Assembly: GCF_029210495.1 (NCBI RefSeq)
Contig: NZ_JARGDK010000011.1
Coordinates: 26,008-90,007 of the forward strand
Source: Pseudothioclava nitratireducens
GTDB lineage: Bacteria; Pseudomonadota; Alphaproteobacteria; Rhodobacterales; Rhodobacteraceae
Direction: 5' to 3'
DNA length: 64,000 nucleotides
Under the pieces are notes generated by a model that saw only the letters and a program-made list of their open reading frames with translations, was not told the origin of the DNA and did not search any database. Numbering within the stretch: the first letter of the stretch is position 1; the number at the start of each line of letters is the position of its first letter. Below are positions 10,807 to 20,853 of the stretch, one piece after another. A program made the translations under genes and the position numbers.

Positions 10807-11427
10807 ATGTCCGCCGAAGACCGTCCGCAGATCTATCTCGTCACGCCCCCGAGCTTCGAGCTGGGCAGCTTTCCCGCGCTTCTGGGCCGGGTCCTCGATA
10901 CGCATGAGATCGCCTGCATCCGTCTGGCGCTGGCGACCCGCGACGAAGACACCATCGGGCGCGGGGCGGATGCGCTGCGCGAGGTCGCCCATGCGCGCGA
11001 CGTGGCGCTGGTGATCGACAGCCATGTGAAGCTCGTGGAGCGTCACGGGCTTGATGGCGTGCATCTGAACGATGGCGCGCGCACGGTGCGCTATGCGCGC
11101 AAGGAACTGGGCGCGGAGGCGATCGTGGGCGCGTTCTGTGGCGTCTCGCGCCACGAGGGCATGGGCGCGGGCGAGGCGGGGGCGGATTATGTTTGTTTCG
11201 GCCCCGTGGGCACCAGTGCGCTTGGCACGACCGAACCCGCCCCGCGCGAGCTTTTCGAATGGTGGTCAGAGGTGATCGAAGTGCCGGTCGTGGCCGAGGG
11301 CGCGCTCACGCCCGATCTGATCCGCGACTTCACCCCGGTCACCGATTTCTTCGCCATCGGCGAGGAAATCTGGACGCAGGACGATCCGGTCGCGGCGCTT
11401 GGCGCGCTGATCGCGGCGATGGGCTGA
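10807..11427 (+). CDS. thiamine-phosphate-synthase-like protein (ThiE/TenI family)
   Basis: A 206-residue TIM-barrel protein. Family features are I-Y-L-V-T-P-P at the start, H-G-L-D-G-V-H-L near the middle, G-A-D-Y-V-C-F-G-P-V and a late F-F-A-I-G-E-E-I-W. True ThiE joins HMP-PP and HET-P to thiamine phosphate. Here no other thi genes are nearby, and the motif after the phosphate loop (T-S-A-L-G-T-T-E-P) is not the standard P-T-x-T-K. A diverged, TenI-like or unassigned member is possible. The ATG has AAGGAAG upstream. Confidence 0.72.
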   Translation: MSAEDRPQIYLVTPPSFELGSFPALLGRVLDTHEIACIRLALATRDEDTIGRGADALREVAHARDVALVIDSHVKLVERHGLDGVHLNDGARTVRYARKELGAEAIVGAFCGVSRHEGMGAGEAGADYVCFGPVGTSALGTTEPAPRELFEWWSEVIEVPVVAEGALTPDLIRDFTPVTDFFAIGEEIWTQDDPVAALGALIAAMG

Positions 11428-11430
11428 ACA

Positions 11431-12117
11431 ATGAGCGACTGGCTGGGCGATAGCGACGGGCCGATGGGCGATCACGGGGCGTTCATGCGCTCTGAACTCC
11501 GGGTGCCGCGCGCCGATCTGGCCGCCCATATTCGCCAGCTTGATGGGCCGCGCAACCTGATCGCCATCGTCGGAGCGCCCGGCGCGGGCAAGTCGCATCT
11601 GGCCGAGGAACTGGCCGAAGCGCTCAATGCGCACGCGCCCGGTTCGGCTGCGATCCTGCCGATGGACGGGTTCCACCTTTCGAATGAAGAACTGGATGCG
11701 CGCGGGCTGCGCCACGTCAAGGGAGCGCCGGAAACCTTTGATGTCGAAGGTGTTTTCGCGCTCCTGTCGCAGCTTAAAACGACGCCCGGCGCGATCCCCG
11801 TGCCGACCTTCGACCGCGAGGCCGACCGTGTCGTCCCCGATGGCGCAACCATTCCCGAAGCTGCGCACTACATCCTTGTCGAAGGTAATTACCTGCTGCT
11901 CACCCGGCCCGGTTGGCGTGATCTCTACCCGCTGTTCGATCTCTCGATCCGGCTCGACGTGTCCGAAGAAGAGCTGCGCGCGCGGCTTACGCGGCGTTGG
12001 GAAAATCTCGATCTCCCGGCTGACGAAGTTATCCGCCGTGTCGAGCAAAATGACCTGCCCAATGGCCGGACCATGCTGCGCGAAAATCGCGGCGCCGATT
12101 TCGTGACGAGCGACTGA
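11431..12117 (+). CDS. P-loop nucleoside/sugar kinase-like protein
   Basis: A 228-residue protein of the phosphoribulokinase/uridine kinase/PanK superfamily. The Walker A sequence is G-A-P-G-A-G-K-S, followed by P-M-D-G-F-H-L-S and the family motif V-E-G-N-Y-L-L-L. Bacterial members are often labelled fructose or pantothenate kinase-like, but the substrate is not settled by sequence. It starts three bases after the ThiE-like stop, so they share a transcript. Later starts at 11464 or 11485 are possible. Confidence 0.8.
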   Translation: MSDWLGDSDGPMGDHGAFMRSELRVPRADLAAHIRQLDGPRNLIAIVGAPGAGKSHLAEELAEALNAHAPGSAAILPMDGFHLSNEELDARGLRHVKGAPETFDVEGVFALLSQLKTTPGAIPVPTFDREADRVVPDGATIPEAAHYILVEGNYLLLTRPGWRDLYPLFDLSIRLDVSEEELRARLTRRWENLDLPADEVIRRVEQNDLPNGRTMLRENRGADFVTSD

Positions 12118-12139
12118 GCTTTAATCAAACCTCAAAGCC

Positions 12140-13528
12140 TCAAACGGAGCTTTCGCCACGTTCGCGCGGCTCGAGGCGCAGCCAGATCCCATCCTTCCCG
12201 CGCACGGTCAGATGCGCGACCGGCACGGGCGGCCGTTCCGGCAGAGCGGTAATCTTGAAGGCGCGCACGATCATCGACAGGATCAGCGGCCCCTCTGCCA
12301 TCGCAAAGCCCGCGCCGGGGCAGACCCGCGCGCCTGCCGAGAAGGGAATATAGGCGCTGCGCAGGCAGGCTTTGCCGTTCTCGGTCTCCCACCGGGCCGG
12401 GTCGAAGCCATCGGGATTATCCCAGAGCCGTTCGTGGCGGTGCAAGTGCCATGGGCTTACGACGACCTGATCGCCGGGGTTGACCGTGCGGTCACGGAAG
12501 GTTTCGGGGCAGGTTGCCTCGCGCACGAACATCGGCACAGGCGGGTAGAGTCGCATCGCCTCGCGGAACACGGCCCGGCTGAGCTTCAGCTTGTTGATAA
12601 TTGAAAAATAAGGAATTTCCGGGCCGATCTCGACCTCAGCCTCGGTGGCGATCCGGTCCTGCCAGTCGGGATGCGTGGCCAGCAGATACAGCGACCATGC
12701 CAGCGCCGAGGCGGAGGTTTCATGCCCCGCGAGGAAGAAAATTGCGACCTGATCAACCATCTCCTCGGTATCGAAACAGGCGCCCGTTTCGGGGTCTGGC
12801 GTGGTCATGATCTTGGTCGCCAGATCATCCGGCGCCGTGCCCGCCGCGATCTCGGCCATGCGCTGGTGCGTCAGCCCTGCGATCAGCGCGCGGATTTTGC
12901 GCGCGGTGCGGGTCGTGGCGCGTCCGTGAAAGCGCGGGAACCAGCGCGGCAGTGGCAGGAGGGCGCCGAGATTGACCACCGGCGCCGAGCGTTGATGGGC
13001 GCGGAATTCGTCGAATACGGCCCCCGCAACTTCATGCTCTATGGGGATCGAGAACAGCGTGCGGAAAATCACATCCGCCGCCGCGTGTGAGGTTTCCATT
13101 TCGATTTCAATGGGTTCTGCGGTGTTCTTGGCGCGCAGGCGTTCCACGCAGGCGATACCTGCATCCCACATTGCGGGAAATGTATCCCGCAGCCGCCCGC
13201 CCTCGAAGGCGGGGTCGATGATGCGACGCTGACGCGCCCATATGGCCCCGTTTGTAATGAAGACGCTGTCCCGCAGAAGCGGCTTGAGCCCCTCGCGCAC
13301 CCGGTCGGACTTTGGAAAATCGAGCGGGCGCTCGCGCAGGATCACGTCGACCAGCGCGGGGTCATTGCACAGGAAAGACCTGAAGAACGGCGTTTTGAAC
13401 TCTGCCATCCAGGCGCGATAGAGCCGTGCGGGCTGGGCTGAGAGGATGTCTTGCCGAAACAGCCGGAAATAGCGCAGGAGCGAGACCTTGTCGGGGCGGG
13501 GCGCGGGCTTGGGCGGGAGCGTGCTCAT
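12140..13528 (-). CDS. cytochrome P450
   Basis: A 462-residue soluble-type P450. It shows the I-helix motif A-G-H-E-T-S-A, the K-helix E-A-M-R (ExxR) and the heme loop F-S-A-G-A-R-V-C-P-G with the axial cysteine. These make it a heme-thiolate monooxygenase; the substrate is unknown. The start at 13528 overlaps the stop of the alpha/beta hydrolase as ATGA; the longer form would run back through the hydrolase. No ferredoxin or reductase partner is adjacent. Pairing with a lipase-like hydrolase hints at a hydrophobic ester or fatty substrate (inference). Confidence 0.92.
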   Translation of the reverse strand: MSTLPPKPAPRPDKVSLLRYFRLFRQDILSAQPARLYRAWMAEFKTPFFRSFLCNDPALVDVILRERPLDFPKSDRVREGLKPLLRDSVFITNGAIWARQRRIIDPAFEGGRLRDTFPAMWDAGIACVERLRAKNTAEPIEIEMETSHAAADVIFRTLFSIPIEHEVAGAVFDEFRAHQRSAPVVNLGALLPLPRWFPRFHGRATTRTARKIRALIAGLTHQRMAEIAAGTAPDDLATKIMTTPDPETGACFDTEEMVDQVAIFFLAGHETSASALAWSLYLLATHPDWQDRIATEAEVEIGPEIPYFSIINKLKLSRAVFREAMRLYPPVPMFVREATCPETFRDRTVNPGDQVVVSPWHLHRHERLWDNPDGFDPARWETENGKACLRSAYIPFSAGARVCPGAGFAMAEGPLILSMIVRAFKITALPERPPVPVAHLTVRGKDGIWLRLEPRERGESSV

Positions 13529-14784
13529 GTCATACTCGTAAAGCGGTTGACCGGACGGACAATGCGGCTTTTTGACGGGGCACGCCCGGCGAAGCGCGAG
13601 GCCAGCGTCAGGGGGCCGGCGGTGATGCGGAAATAGTCGTAATCGCCGGGGCGGTCGAAGGCGCACAGATATTGGAAATGCAGCCGAAAAAAGCGCCAGC
13701 GTAGCTCGGCCCACCGCTCGGGGCTGAGCGTCTGGGTGAAGGCCGCCGAGATCACGAGGGGCCAGAGTTGATCCGCAGGCGCGACGCCGCTCACCGCCAC
13801 CGGGTCGCAGAGCGCAAAGGCACAGCCATCGCCGGGCGCGGTCACATCGACCCAGGTCAGATCGGGGCAGGCGGCGAGGTGATGGAGGTCTGCGCGCAGC
13901 CGGTGGGCTTCGGGCAGGAAGCTTATCATCGGGACGACCTGACCGAGCGAGAGGAAGGCCAAGGCCGGGGGCGCTGCCCCCGGACCCCCGGGATATTTGG
14001 CGCGATTGGAGGGGGGGATACGCCCCGTGCGGCTCAGGTCGGCGAGGATCGAGACCGCCAGATGCGCGCCTGAGCTGTGGCCGACGACGAGCACCTCGTC
14101 CCAGTCTTCGGTGAGGGCCGTGGCGATGATCTCGCCGAACCGGGCCATCCTGTGCTCGAGCGCGGGCGGGTTCGCCCCTCGCCAGCGCGCCGAGAAGGCG
14201 TAGTCATGCATCAGGTAATAGGCAAAAAATTTGCCGTCCCGTTTGCGAAACCAGCGCAGGATAAGGGGGATGAGGGCAAGGGCGGGGATCAGGGCGGCAA
14301 GGCGCAAGAGTGGGTGAGCACTGAGCATTGCGAGGCCCGCATAAAGGAGCGCGGCCGCGCCGAGCGCGAGGGCGAATTGCAAGAGCAGCATTCCGATCGG
14401 GTAGAGCGCCGCGATCACCGGCCCTTTGCGCAGCTTCATCAGCCGGAAGAGCGCCCCCGTTGCAATATAGGTCCAGGCCGTGCGGGCAAGCTGGCCATAG
14501 GTGGCAGGGATCGAAGCCCCCATCGAGTCGCGCACGATGTCGGACCAGACCAGCACTTCGATCTCGCTATCAATCGTTTTGCCGTCTTGTGTCGAGGTGA
14601 CGTGCCAGCCATAGGGGCCGCCCGACCGCTTCGGGGCCAGCGCAATCTCGTAGCCTGAGATCGCCGCCTGTGCTGCGCCCTCGCTGCGGTAAAGTTCGCG
14701 GTAGCGGCGCGGATGAATCGGGTCATAGCCGGGGATGTAGAACACCCGGCGGCGTGTCACCTGCTGTGCTGGCACTGCGGTCAT
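13525..14784 (-). CDS. membrane alpha/beta-hydrolase-like protein with in-frame repeat
   Basis: A 419-residue protein. Two hydrophobic helices occupy about residues 115-180, followed by a hydrolase core with the nucleophile elbow V-V-G-H-S-S-G-A, a later D-V-T-A-P-G-D-G and an F-R-x-H-F-Q-Y-L end. The order suggests a membrane-tethered serine esterase. Between the elbow and F-L-S-L-G-Q lies a glycine/proline/alanine-rich stretch (P-S-N-R-A-K-Y-P-G-G-P) encoded by a dispersed palindromic element, so this loop is probably a recent insertion. It forms a coupled operon with the P450. Confidence 0.75.
   Translation of the reverse strand: MTAVPAQQVTRRRVFYIPGYDPIHPRRYRELYRSEGAAQAAISGYEIALAPKRSGGPYGWHVTSTQDGKTIDSEIEVLVWSDIVRDSMGASIPATYGQLARTAWTYIATGALFRLMKLRKGPVIAALYPIGMLLLQFALALGAAALLYAGLAMLSAHPLLRLAALIPALALIPLILRWFRKRDGKFFAYYLMHDYAFSARWRGANPPALEHRMARFGEIIATALTEDWDEVLVVGHSSGAHLAVSILADLSRTGRIPPSNRAKYPGGPGAAPPALAFLSLGQVVPMISFLPEAHRLRADLHHLAACPDLTWVDVTAPGDGCAFALCDPVAVSGVAPADQLWPLVISAAFTQTLSPERWAELRWRFFRLHFQYLCAFDRPGDYDYFRITAGPLTLASRFAGRAPSKSRIVRPVNRFTSMT
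13967..14010. repeat. half copy of palindromic element inside a coding gene
   Basis: The GGGGGCGCTGCCCCC hairpin (13967-13981) is followed by a CCCCCGGGATATTTGGCGCG stretch and ATTGGA (13985-14010). It matches the left half of the intergenic element at 6333-6393, with about one mismatch in the long arm. It is read through in frame by the hydrolase gene on the minus strand. Confidence 0.8.
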
Positions 14785-14840
14785 TGAAGCCTCTCGTCGC
14801 GGGTGACCCTAGAGACAAACTTCGGCGAAAGTAAGATCAG

Positions 14841-15533
14841 TCAGGCGGTTGGCGCGGTCCAGCGGGCCTCGTTCGCCTCGATCGCGGCGATCCGGCGCGG
14901 CGTCTTGGGATGGGTCAGAAGCCAGGCCGGCACGCCTTCGCCCGGGTTCTTTGTCAGCGCGTCAAGTTTCGCGAAAAGCGACTTCTGCGGCTCTGTGCCG
15001 AGCCCCGCCTTGATCAGCAGGGCCGAGGCGAACTCATCCGCCTCGAACTCGTCGCGTTGGCTGAGGCGAGCGGCCAGTGCCGTGGTCAGGATGTTCGCGA
15101 TCCAGATGCCGATGAAGGGCAGGAGCCGCCCGAGGATCGTCATCAGCAGCACCCGCAGCGCGTTCTGGCCTGAAAAGTCGATCATCCGGCGGCGCGAATG
15201 CCCGAGGGCCACATGGCCCAGCTCATGGGCGACAACCGAGCCGATCTCTTCGGGGGTGACCTCTCCGGCGCGGTATTTGTGCATGAACCCCTCGGTCAGA
15301 AACACGCGCCCATCGGGGGCGGCGAGGCCGTTCACTGGCTCGACCTGAAAGATGTAGACCGGGATTTCTGGGACGTTGAGGGCGCGGGCCAGCCGCTCGA
15401 GGATCGGGTCGAGACGGGTGTCGCGGAGCCGCCGCGAGTTGGCGTCGAGCTGGCGCTTGAGCGACCAGGCCGAGAAGTGCCACATCGCGACACCGTAGAG
15501 GATCAGCAAGAGGAAGGGCAGGAACCGGATCAT
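14841..15533 (-). CDS. M48 family membrane metallopeptidase
   Basis: A 230-residue protein with an N-terminal membrane helix, the zinc motif H-E-L-G-H in V-V-A-H-E-L-G-H-V-A, two central hydrophobic stretches, and the third-ligand motif D-E-F-E-A-D-E-F. This is an HtpX/Ste24-like integral-membrane protease, shorter than HtpX (about 290). The start M-I-R-F-L-P-F is chosen because it begins with the signal anchor; the longer frame is arginine-rich and overlaps the region before the DedA gene. Confidence 0.87.
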   Translation of the reverse strand: MIRFLPFLLLILYGVAMWHFSAWSLKRQLDANSRRLRDTRLDPILERLARALNVPEIPVYIFQVEPVNGLAAPDGRVFLTEGFMHKYRAGEVTPEEIGSVVAHELGHVALGHSRRRMIDFSGQNALRVLLMTILGRLLPFIGIWIANILTTALAARLSQRDEFEADEFASALLIKAGLGTEPQKSLFAKLDALTKNPGEGVPAWLLTHPKTPRRIAAIEANEARWTAPTA

Positions 15534-15564
15534 GCTCTGGATATGGGGCGTCGGGCGGGCGTGG

Positions 15565-16158
15565 TCAATTGGCCGGTTTGCTGACCGACCAGAGCCACCA
15601 TCCAAAGCCCGCCGCCACCGCACCTGCCGCGAGAAGGCCGAGCGCGTTGGAGGCGAATTCGGCTGCCGCTTCGAGGTTAGCGCCGAAGACGATGCCAAGT
15701 CCGATATAGGTGGTGACCCAGACGGCCTCGCCGAGCGCGCCCGCGATGGTGAACTGGCGGTGAGAGTAGCCGGTCGCCCCGGCGGCGAGATTGATCCATG
15801 GACCCAAGGCCGAGAACATCCAGCGTGTGAGGAACACCGCCCAAGCCCCGCGGGCCTGTAGCCCCGCAATCGCCCGCGCGATCAGCTTGGCGCGTTTGCT
15901 TTTGCCCTCGGGCACCAAGCCGCCCGCGCGTCGCCCGAGCGCATAGCCCGCCTGATCGCCGCTGAGCGCGCCCGCATAGGCCGCGCCCGCCATGACCGGC
16001 AGCGACAGATCGCCCGAGCCGACGAAGGCCCCCGAGGCAATCATCATCAGCGAGGACGGCACCGGGACGGCGAGGCAGCTGAGAAACGTGGTCAATGCCA
16101 GGAGCCACGGGCCATAGACCGGCAAAAGTGCCAGCAGGCTGTCGAAGAGAGCGGTCAT
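15565..16158 (-). CDS. DedA family membrane protein
   Basis: A 197-residue multi-helix protein of the DedA/SNARE-associated family. The signature is G-D-Q-A-G-Y-A-L-G-R-R-A-G near residue 68 and F-L-T-R-W-M-F-S-A-L-G-P-W-I-N-L-A-A-G near 110. Relatives act in lipid-carrier recycling and membrane homeostasis. The start at 16158 has GGAGAAG upstream and overlaps the previous stop as ATGA. It is last in a coupled leftward run: small acyltransferase-like, VWA, single-TM protein, DedA. Confidence 0.88.
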   Translation of the reverse strand: MTALFDSLLALLPVYGPWLLALTTFLSCLAVPVPSSLMMIASGAFVGSGDLSLPVMAGAAYAGALSGDQAGYALGRRAGGLVPEGKSKRAKLIARAIAGLQARGAWAVFLTRWMFSALGPWINLAAGATGYSHRQFTIAGALGEAVWVTTYIGLGIVFGANLEAAAEFASNALGLLAAGAVAAGFGWWLWSVSKPAN

Positions 16159-16498
16159 TGCTTCTCCGGTCGCTTCGGCATCTGGGGCAGGGCCACCCGC
16201 AATTCTTCTATCAGCTGATCGACGGGTTTGCCGGTCCTCTGCGCAATGTCGATCAGCCGCACGCGCCCGACCCGTTCCACGCCCAGAACCGCGTCCAGAT
16301 CCTCGCGCGAGACATGCCAACTGCGCACGATATAGCCTGCCGTCATCCACGGCTCGGGGTCCTGGCGGTGATGCTCGGGGTTCGCCCAATAGATCGTGAG
16401 AACCAGTATTCGCAGCGCGAAGACAAGCGCCAGAGCCGAAGCCAGCACAAAGCCGATCAGGGCGATCCGGTGGTTGTGCCACAGATGCCTGAGGCGGC

Positions 16499-16502
<4 letters not shown>
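16155..16502 (-). CDS. single-TM protein of unknown function
   Basis: A 115-residue protein beginning M-S-R-L-R-H-L-W-H-N-H. A strong transmembrane helix spans about residues 14-36, followed by a soluble domain ending in a charged tail. Its P-W-M-T-A-G-Y-I-V-R-S-W region and leucine-rich C-terminus suggest a small helical fold. Both ends overlap their neighbours as ATGA, so it is certainly translated within this operon. I do not recognise the family. Confidence 0.75.
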
Positions 16503-17680
<1,178 letters not shown>

Positions 17681-17683
17681 CGC

Positions 17684-17857
17684 TCAGCCCCCCCGGCTCA
17701 TCCGGTCCACGATCAGCGTGATGATCAGCCCCAGAAGCGCCAGTGCGATGGCGTGCACGGCGGCATATTGCGCGCGGTCAAACCCGTTGCCGCCCCGCGC
17801 CTTGGCGCGCCGGTCACCCCAGATGGCGCCGATCACGAGTCCTGCGATCACGAACAT
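17684..17857 (-). CDS. 57-residue small membrane protein
   Basis: A short gene starting M-F-V-I-A-G-L-V-I-G with GGGAGAAG seven bases upstream, and ending three bases before the VWA gene start. Two hydrophobic helices (about residues 2-13 and 36-51) flank a basic, glycine-rich loop R-R-A-K-A-R-G-G-N-G. Similar proteins of Rhodobacteraceae are sometimes labelled apolipoprotein acyltransferase, but it is far too small to be Lnt, so that label should not be trusted. It looks like a small membrane partner. Confidence 0.7.
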   Translation of the reverse strand: MFVIAGLVIGAIWGDRRAKARGGNGFDRAQYAAVHAIALALLGLIITLIVDRMSRGG

Positions 17858-17906
17858 GGTCTTCTCCCGCTCGCCTATCGGCCGCGCGGGATCGACCGCC
17901 AGCCGC

Positions 17907-19382
17907 TCAGTTCACGCGCGCCCCGGCGTCCGCCAAGGCCGCAACTTCTGCCGCGCGCCGTTGCACCGCCGCGTCGGAACCAAAGCCATAGCGCGCCCAT
18001 TGCGCGATGTCGAGCCGGGCCTGACGGGCCTGCGCGAGGTTGCCAAGCTGCTCATAGGCCTCGGCGCGGATCATGTGCAGCGTCGCCATCAGGGCGGCGT
18101 TTTCCGCGCTGATCGCGGGCGAGAGCGAGCGGTTCACAAGCTGGATCGCATCCTGCGCGCGCCCCGCCGAGAGGGCAAAAGCGGCCAGTTGCATATCCAC
18201 ATGCGCCGCCTGAATCCCCGCGCCCGGCGTCGCACGATAGATTGCGCCCGCATTCATGAAGGCGCGCAGCGCCTGATCGGGGTCGGATTGCAGGCTCAGA
18301 CGTCCAAGCGCAAACCACGCGAACGCGGTGCGCGTGTCGGTCCAGCCCTGTGCGGCGGCGATCTGAAGCGCCTCGCGCGCGCCGGCCTGACGCCGGGCGG
18401 GGTTTGCACTGGCTCCGAGGGCGCGCTCGATCGCGGCGACATAGCCGCGCGGCGTTGGGTCCTCACGCAGCGCATGAACCGGGCCGCCAGCCGGGTTGAT
18501 CCGCGCCAGAACCGCGGGCAGGGCGGCCATCACCTCGGGCTGAGACATGCCCGACCGCAGTTCCGGCGCATAGGTCGCGCGCAGGATCGTCATGTCGTAG
18601 CGGGTCAGAACCGTATGGAAATTGTCGTCGTTCCAGATCGTATCGGGCAGGCGGTAGAGATCGTTGACCGGTCCAAGCGCCTGGCTGATTTCCTCATGCA
18701 GGCAGTCACGCACCTCTTGCGGGGTCGCATCCGAGGGAATGAACACCGTCGCCAATTCACGACGCACAAGCTGCGCCCAGTCCGATTTGGCCGAGCGGCG
18801 GGAGGCTTTGTAATCTTCCCAGCCGGTCACGCCCGGCACCACGAAACAGGCCGCGTTCGGCACTTGCGACTGCATCACGCGCTTGGGGAGGAATTCGACA
18901 TTGATGCGGTTGGGTGCCCCCGGTGCGGTGCTTACCGGCAGACCCGCCTCGCTGCGCAGGCGTGCGACCAGACGGCCAAGCTCCTGCGGTGCGGCCGGGT
19001 GCACAGCCCCCGAAAGTGTAATCGAGACAGGCCCCTCGAACCGGGTGAACCGTGGCAGCGCGCGGCCGGATTCGAGCGAAAAGCTGAGTTCAAGGAAATC
19101 GCGGGCGAGCTGTGCGTTCGCCGGCAGCCCCGCGCGTGGCACCGGGGCCGAAAGACCCGGAACGGGATCGGCAAGCGGCAGGTCAATGGCCGCAGAAGAG
19201 GCGCGCGCCGTGGGGCTCTCCACGGTCGGTGCCGCCCCGCAGGCAGCCAGCGCGGCTACAAGCACAAGGCTCGACAGGCGCGTCAGAAAACGGTGGCCCG
19301 GACGCGTTGGAATACGCGCGGGCCGGGCGGTCTCTGCGCGATGTGCAGAGACCGCCACAAGCGGCAGACATGTATCACGCAT
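17907..19382 (-). CDS. DUF2927 lipoprotein with helical repeats
   Basis: A 491-residue secreted protein. The signal ends in the lipobox L-A-A-C at about residue 48, so it should be lipidated. The central part (about 95-300) fits DUF2927, with I-N-V-E-F-L-P, N-A-A-C-F and C-L-H-E-E-I-S-Q-A-L-G. The C-terminal 170 residues are alanine-rich and TPR-like. The start at 19382 has a GGAAGAA site; the longer GTG form lacks one. The conserved H-E-E is reminiscent of a protease-like site, but enzymatic function is unproven. Confidence 0.8.
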   Translation of the reverse strand: MRDTCLPLVAVSAHRAETARPARIPTRPGHRFLTRLSSLVLVAALAACGAAPTVESPTARASSAAIDLPLADPVPGLSAPVPRAGLPANAQLARDFLELSFSLESGRALPRFTRFEGPVSITLSGAVHPAAPQELGRLVARLRSEAGLPVSTAPGAPNRINVEFLPKRVMQSQVPNAACFVVPGVTGWEDYKASRRSAKSDWAQLVRRELATVFIPSDATPQEVRDCLHEEISQALGPVNDLYRLPDTIWNDDNFHTVLTRYDMTILRATYAPELRSGMSQPEVMAALPAVLARINPAGGPVHALREDPTPRGYVAAIERALGASANPARRQAGAREALQIAAAQGWTDTRTAFAWFALGRLSLQSDPDQALRAFMNAGAIYRATPGAGIQAAHVDMQLAAFALSAGRAQDAIQLVNRSLSPAISAENAALMATLHMIRAEAYEQLGNLAQARQARLDIAQWARYGFGSDAAVQRRAAEVAALADAGARVN

Positions 19383-19876
19383 GGCAGTGCGTTCTTCCCA
19401 GGTTGGTGCGCTCAGATTAGGCACAGTGGGTGAAGTTCATCCAGTAAATCTTTGTGAAACAAGTCGATTTTTCTGTGGCCGATCCAGATATTGTGCCTGC
19501 AACCGGCCCAGGCCACGCCTTATTGTTGCCACAATTGCGCTGGTCCCAGGGCACTTCGCTCAAACGGGAAACAGTTTGGTTCCCAATCTACGACTTTGTC
19601 CGGGATTTGGCGGGGTGCTGAGACGCATCGTTTCCGAATCGGAAATCGTGCGCGGACGGTTTTCTGGAAAAAAATGTGATGACGCGCGCAGCTTCGTGGA
19701 AACGGGGCGGGTTTCTACGATTTCGCTGCGATCAATCAGCCCGTTCGGCAGGGATTAAGCCCTGATGCGAAACAAAGGCTCCGATGCGCGCGGGCAGAGT
19801 CCGAATCGAGCTTGCGCCAAGGGCTCAATAGGAACGGGCCGCCCGTGGGCGGCCCGCGCATAGGTTTGGTGCCGGA
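19383..19876. other. intergenic region with one dyad and a terminator
   Basis: About 490 bases without a convincing gene. The side next to the DUF2927 gene must carry its promoter. A 15-base dyad TTTCCGA-A-TCGGAAA lies at 19631-19645, a possible operator or chance palindrome. Near the right end is the GC hairpin listed separately. No RNA gene was recognised. Confidence 0.6.
19836..19855 (-). terminator. GC hairpin downstream of the pterin methyltransferase gene
   Basis: A perfect 9-base inverted repeat GGGCCGCCC / GGGCGGCCC separated by two bases, about 20 bases past the stop of the leftward methyltransferase gene. On the minus strand a weak T-containing tract follows. It probably ends or protects that transcript. 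Confidence 0.6.
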
Positions 19877-20851
19877 TCAGCCGCGCGCGCGACGACGACC
19901 GCGCCCGCCGCCTGAGGCCGCTGCCGCAGAGGCCTCGGCGAAGCTCGCGCCTTCCTTGACCGCTTCGAGCACCTTGGCGAGCTTGATCCACTCCATCCCG
20001 TTCGCGTCGTGATCCATCAGCAGGTTGGCGGCGCGGATGGCCTCCATCTCGACCGAGCGGACCGGGTTCATGATCGCCGAGGTCATGCCTGCGCCAATTG
20101 CCATCGGCAGGAAGGCGGCGTTCACGCCGTGGCGGTTCGGCAGACCGAAGGAAATGTTCGACGCGCCGCAGGTCGTGTTCACGCCCAACTCTTCGCGGAG
20201 GCGGGCAACCAGCGTAAAGACCTGACGGCCTGCGGTCGCCATCGCGCCCACCGGCATCACCAGCGGATCCACCACGATGTCATGCGCGGGGATGCCGAAA
20301 TCGGCCGCCCGCTGCACGATCTTCTTGGCCACTTCGAAGCGAACATCGGGGTCCTCGGAGATGCCGGTATCGTCGTTCGAGATCGCCACGACCGGCACGT
20401 TGTATTTCTTGACCAGCGGCAGCACGAGTTCCAGACGCTCTTCTTCACCGGTGACCGAGTTCAGGAGCGGACGGCCCTCGGCGGCAGCGAGACCCGCTTC
20501 GAGCGCGGCAGGAACCGAGCTGTCGATGCACAGCGGCACATCGGTGATCGCCTGAACGCGTGCGATGAGTTCCGCCATCAGCGGCGGCTCGACAAAGTTG
20601 TTGTCGGCATAGCGCGGGTCCTCGGCCATCTTGTTCGAGAACACCGCCCCCGAGTTGATATCGAGCACCGTCGCGCCGCAGGCGACCTGCTCCAGCGCGT
20701 CCTTCTCGACGGTCGAGAAATCGCCCATCTCCAACTCTGCCGCCAATTTCTTGCGGCCCGTGGGGTTGATGCGCTCGCCGATCACGCAGAAGGGCTCGTC
20801 GAAGCCGATCACGACGGTCTTGGTCTTGGACTCGAGTACGGTGCGGGTCAT
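19877..20851 (-). CDS. pterin-binding methyltetrahydrofolate:corrinoid methyltransferase-like protein
   Basis: A 324-residue TIM-barrel protein of the dihydropteroate synthase/pterin-binding family. The motif V-I-G-E-R-I-N-P-T-G-R-K-K-L is the pterin-domain signature of MetH and MtrH-like proteins; D-I-N-S-G and P-L-C-I-D-S-S follow. The tail is alanine-rich, then basic (G-R-G-R-R-R-A-R-G). In Rhodobacteraceae such stand-alone proteins are thought to be the CH3-THF component of a split methionine synthase. The MetF-like gene ends three bases upstream, which supports a C1/methionine role. Confidence 0.8.
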   Translation of the reverse strand: MTRTVLESKTKTVVIGFDEPFCVIGERINPTGRKKLAAELEMGDFSTVEKDALEQVACGATVLDINSGAVFSNKMAEDPRYADNNFVEPPLMAELIARVQAITDVPLCIDSSVPAALEAGLAAAEGRPLLNSVTGEEERLELVLPLVKKYNVPVVAISNDDTGISEDPDVRFEVAKKIVQRAADFGIPAHDIVVDPLVMPVGAMATAGRQVFTLVARLREELGVNTTCGASNISFGLPNRHGVNAAFLPMAIGAGMTSAIMNPVRSVEMEAIRAANLLMDHDANGMEWIKLAKVLEAVKEGASFAEASAAAASGGGRGRRRARG

Positions 20852-20853
20852 GG

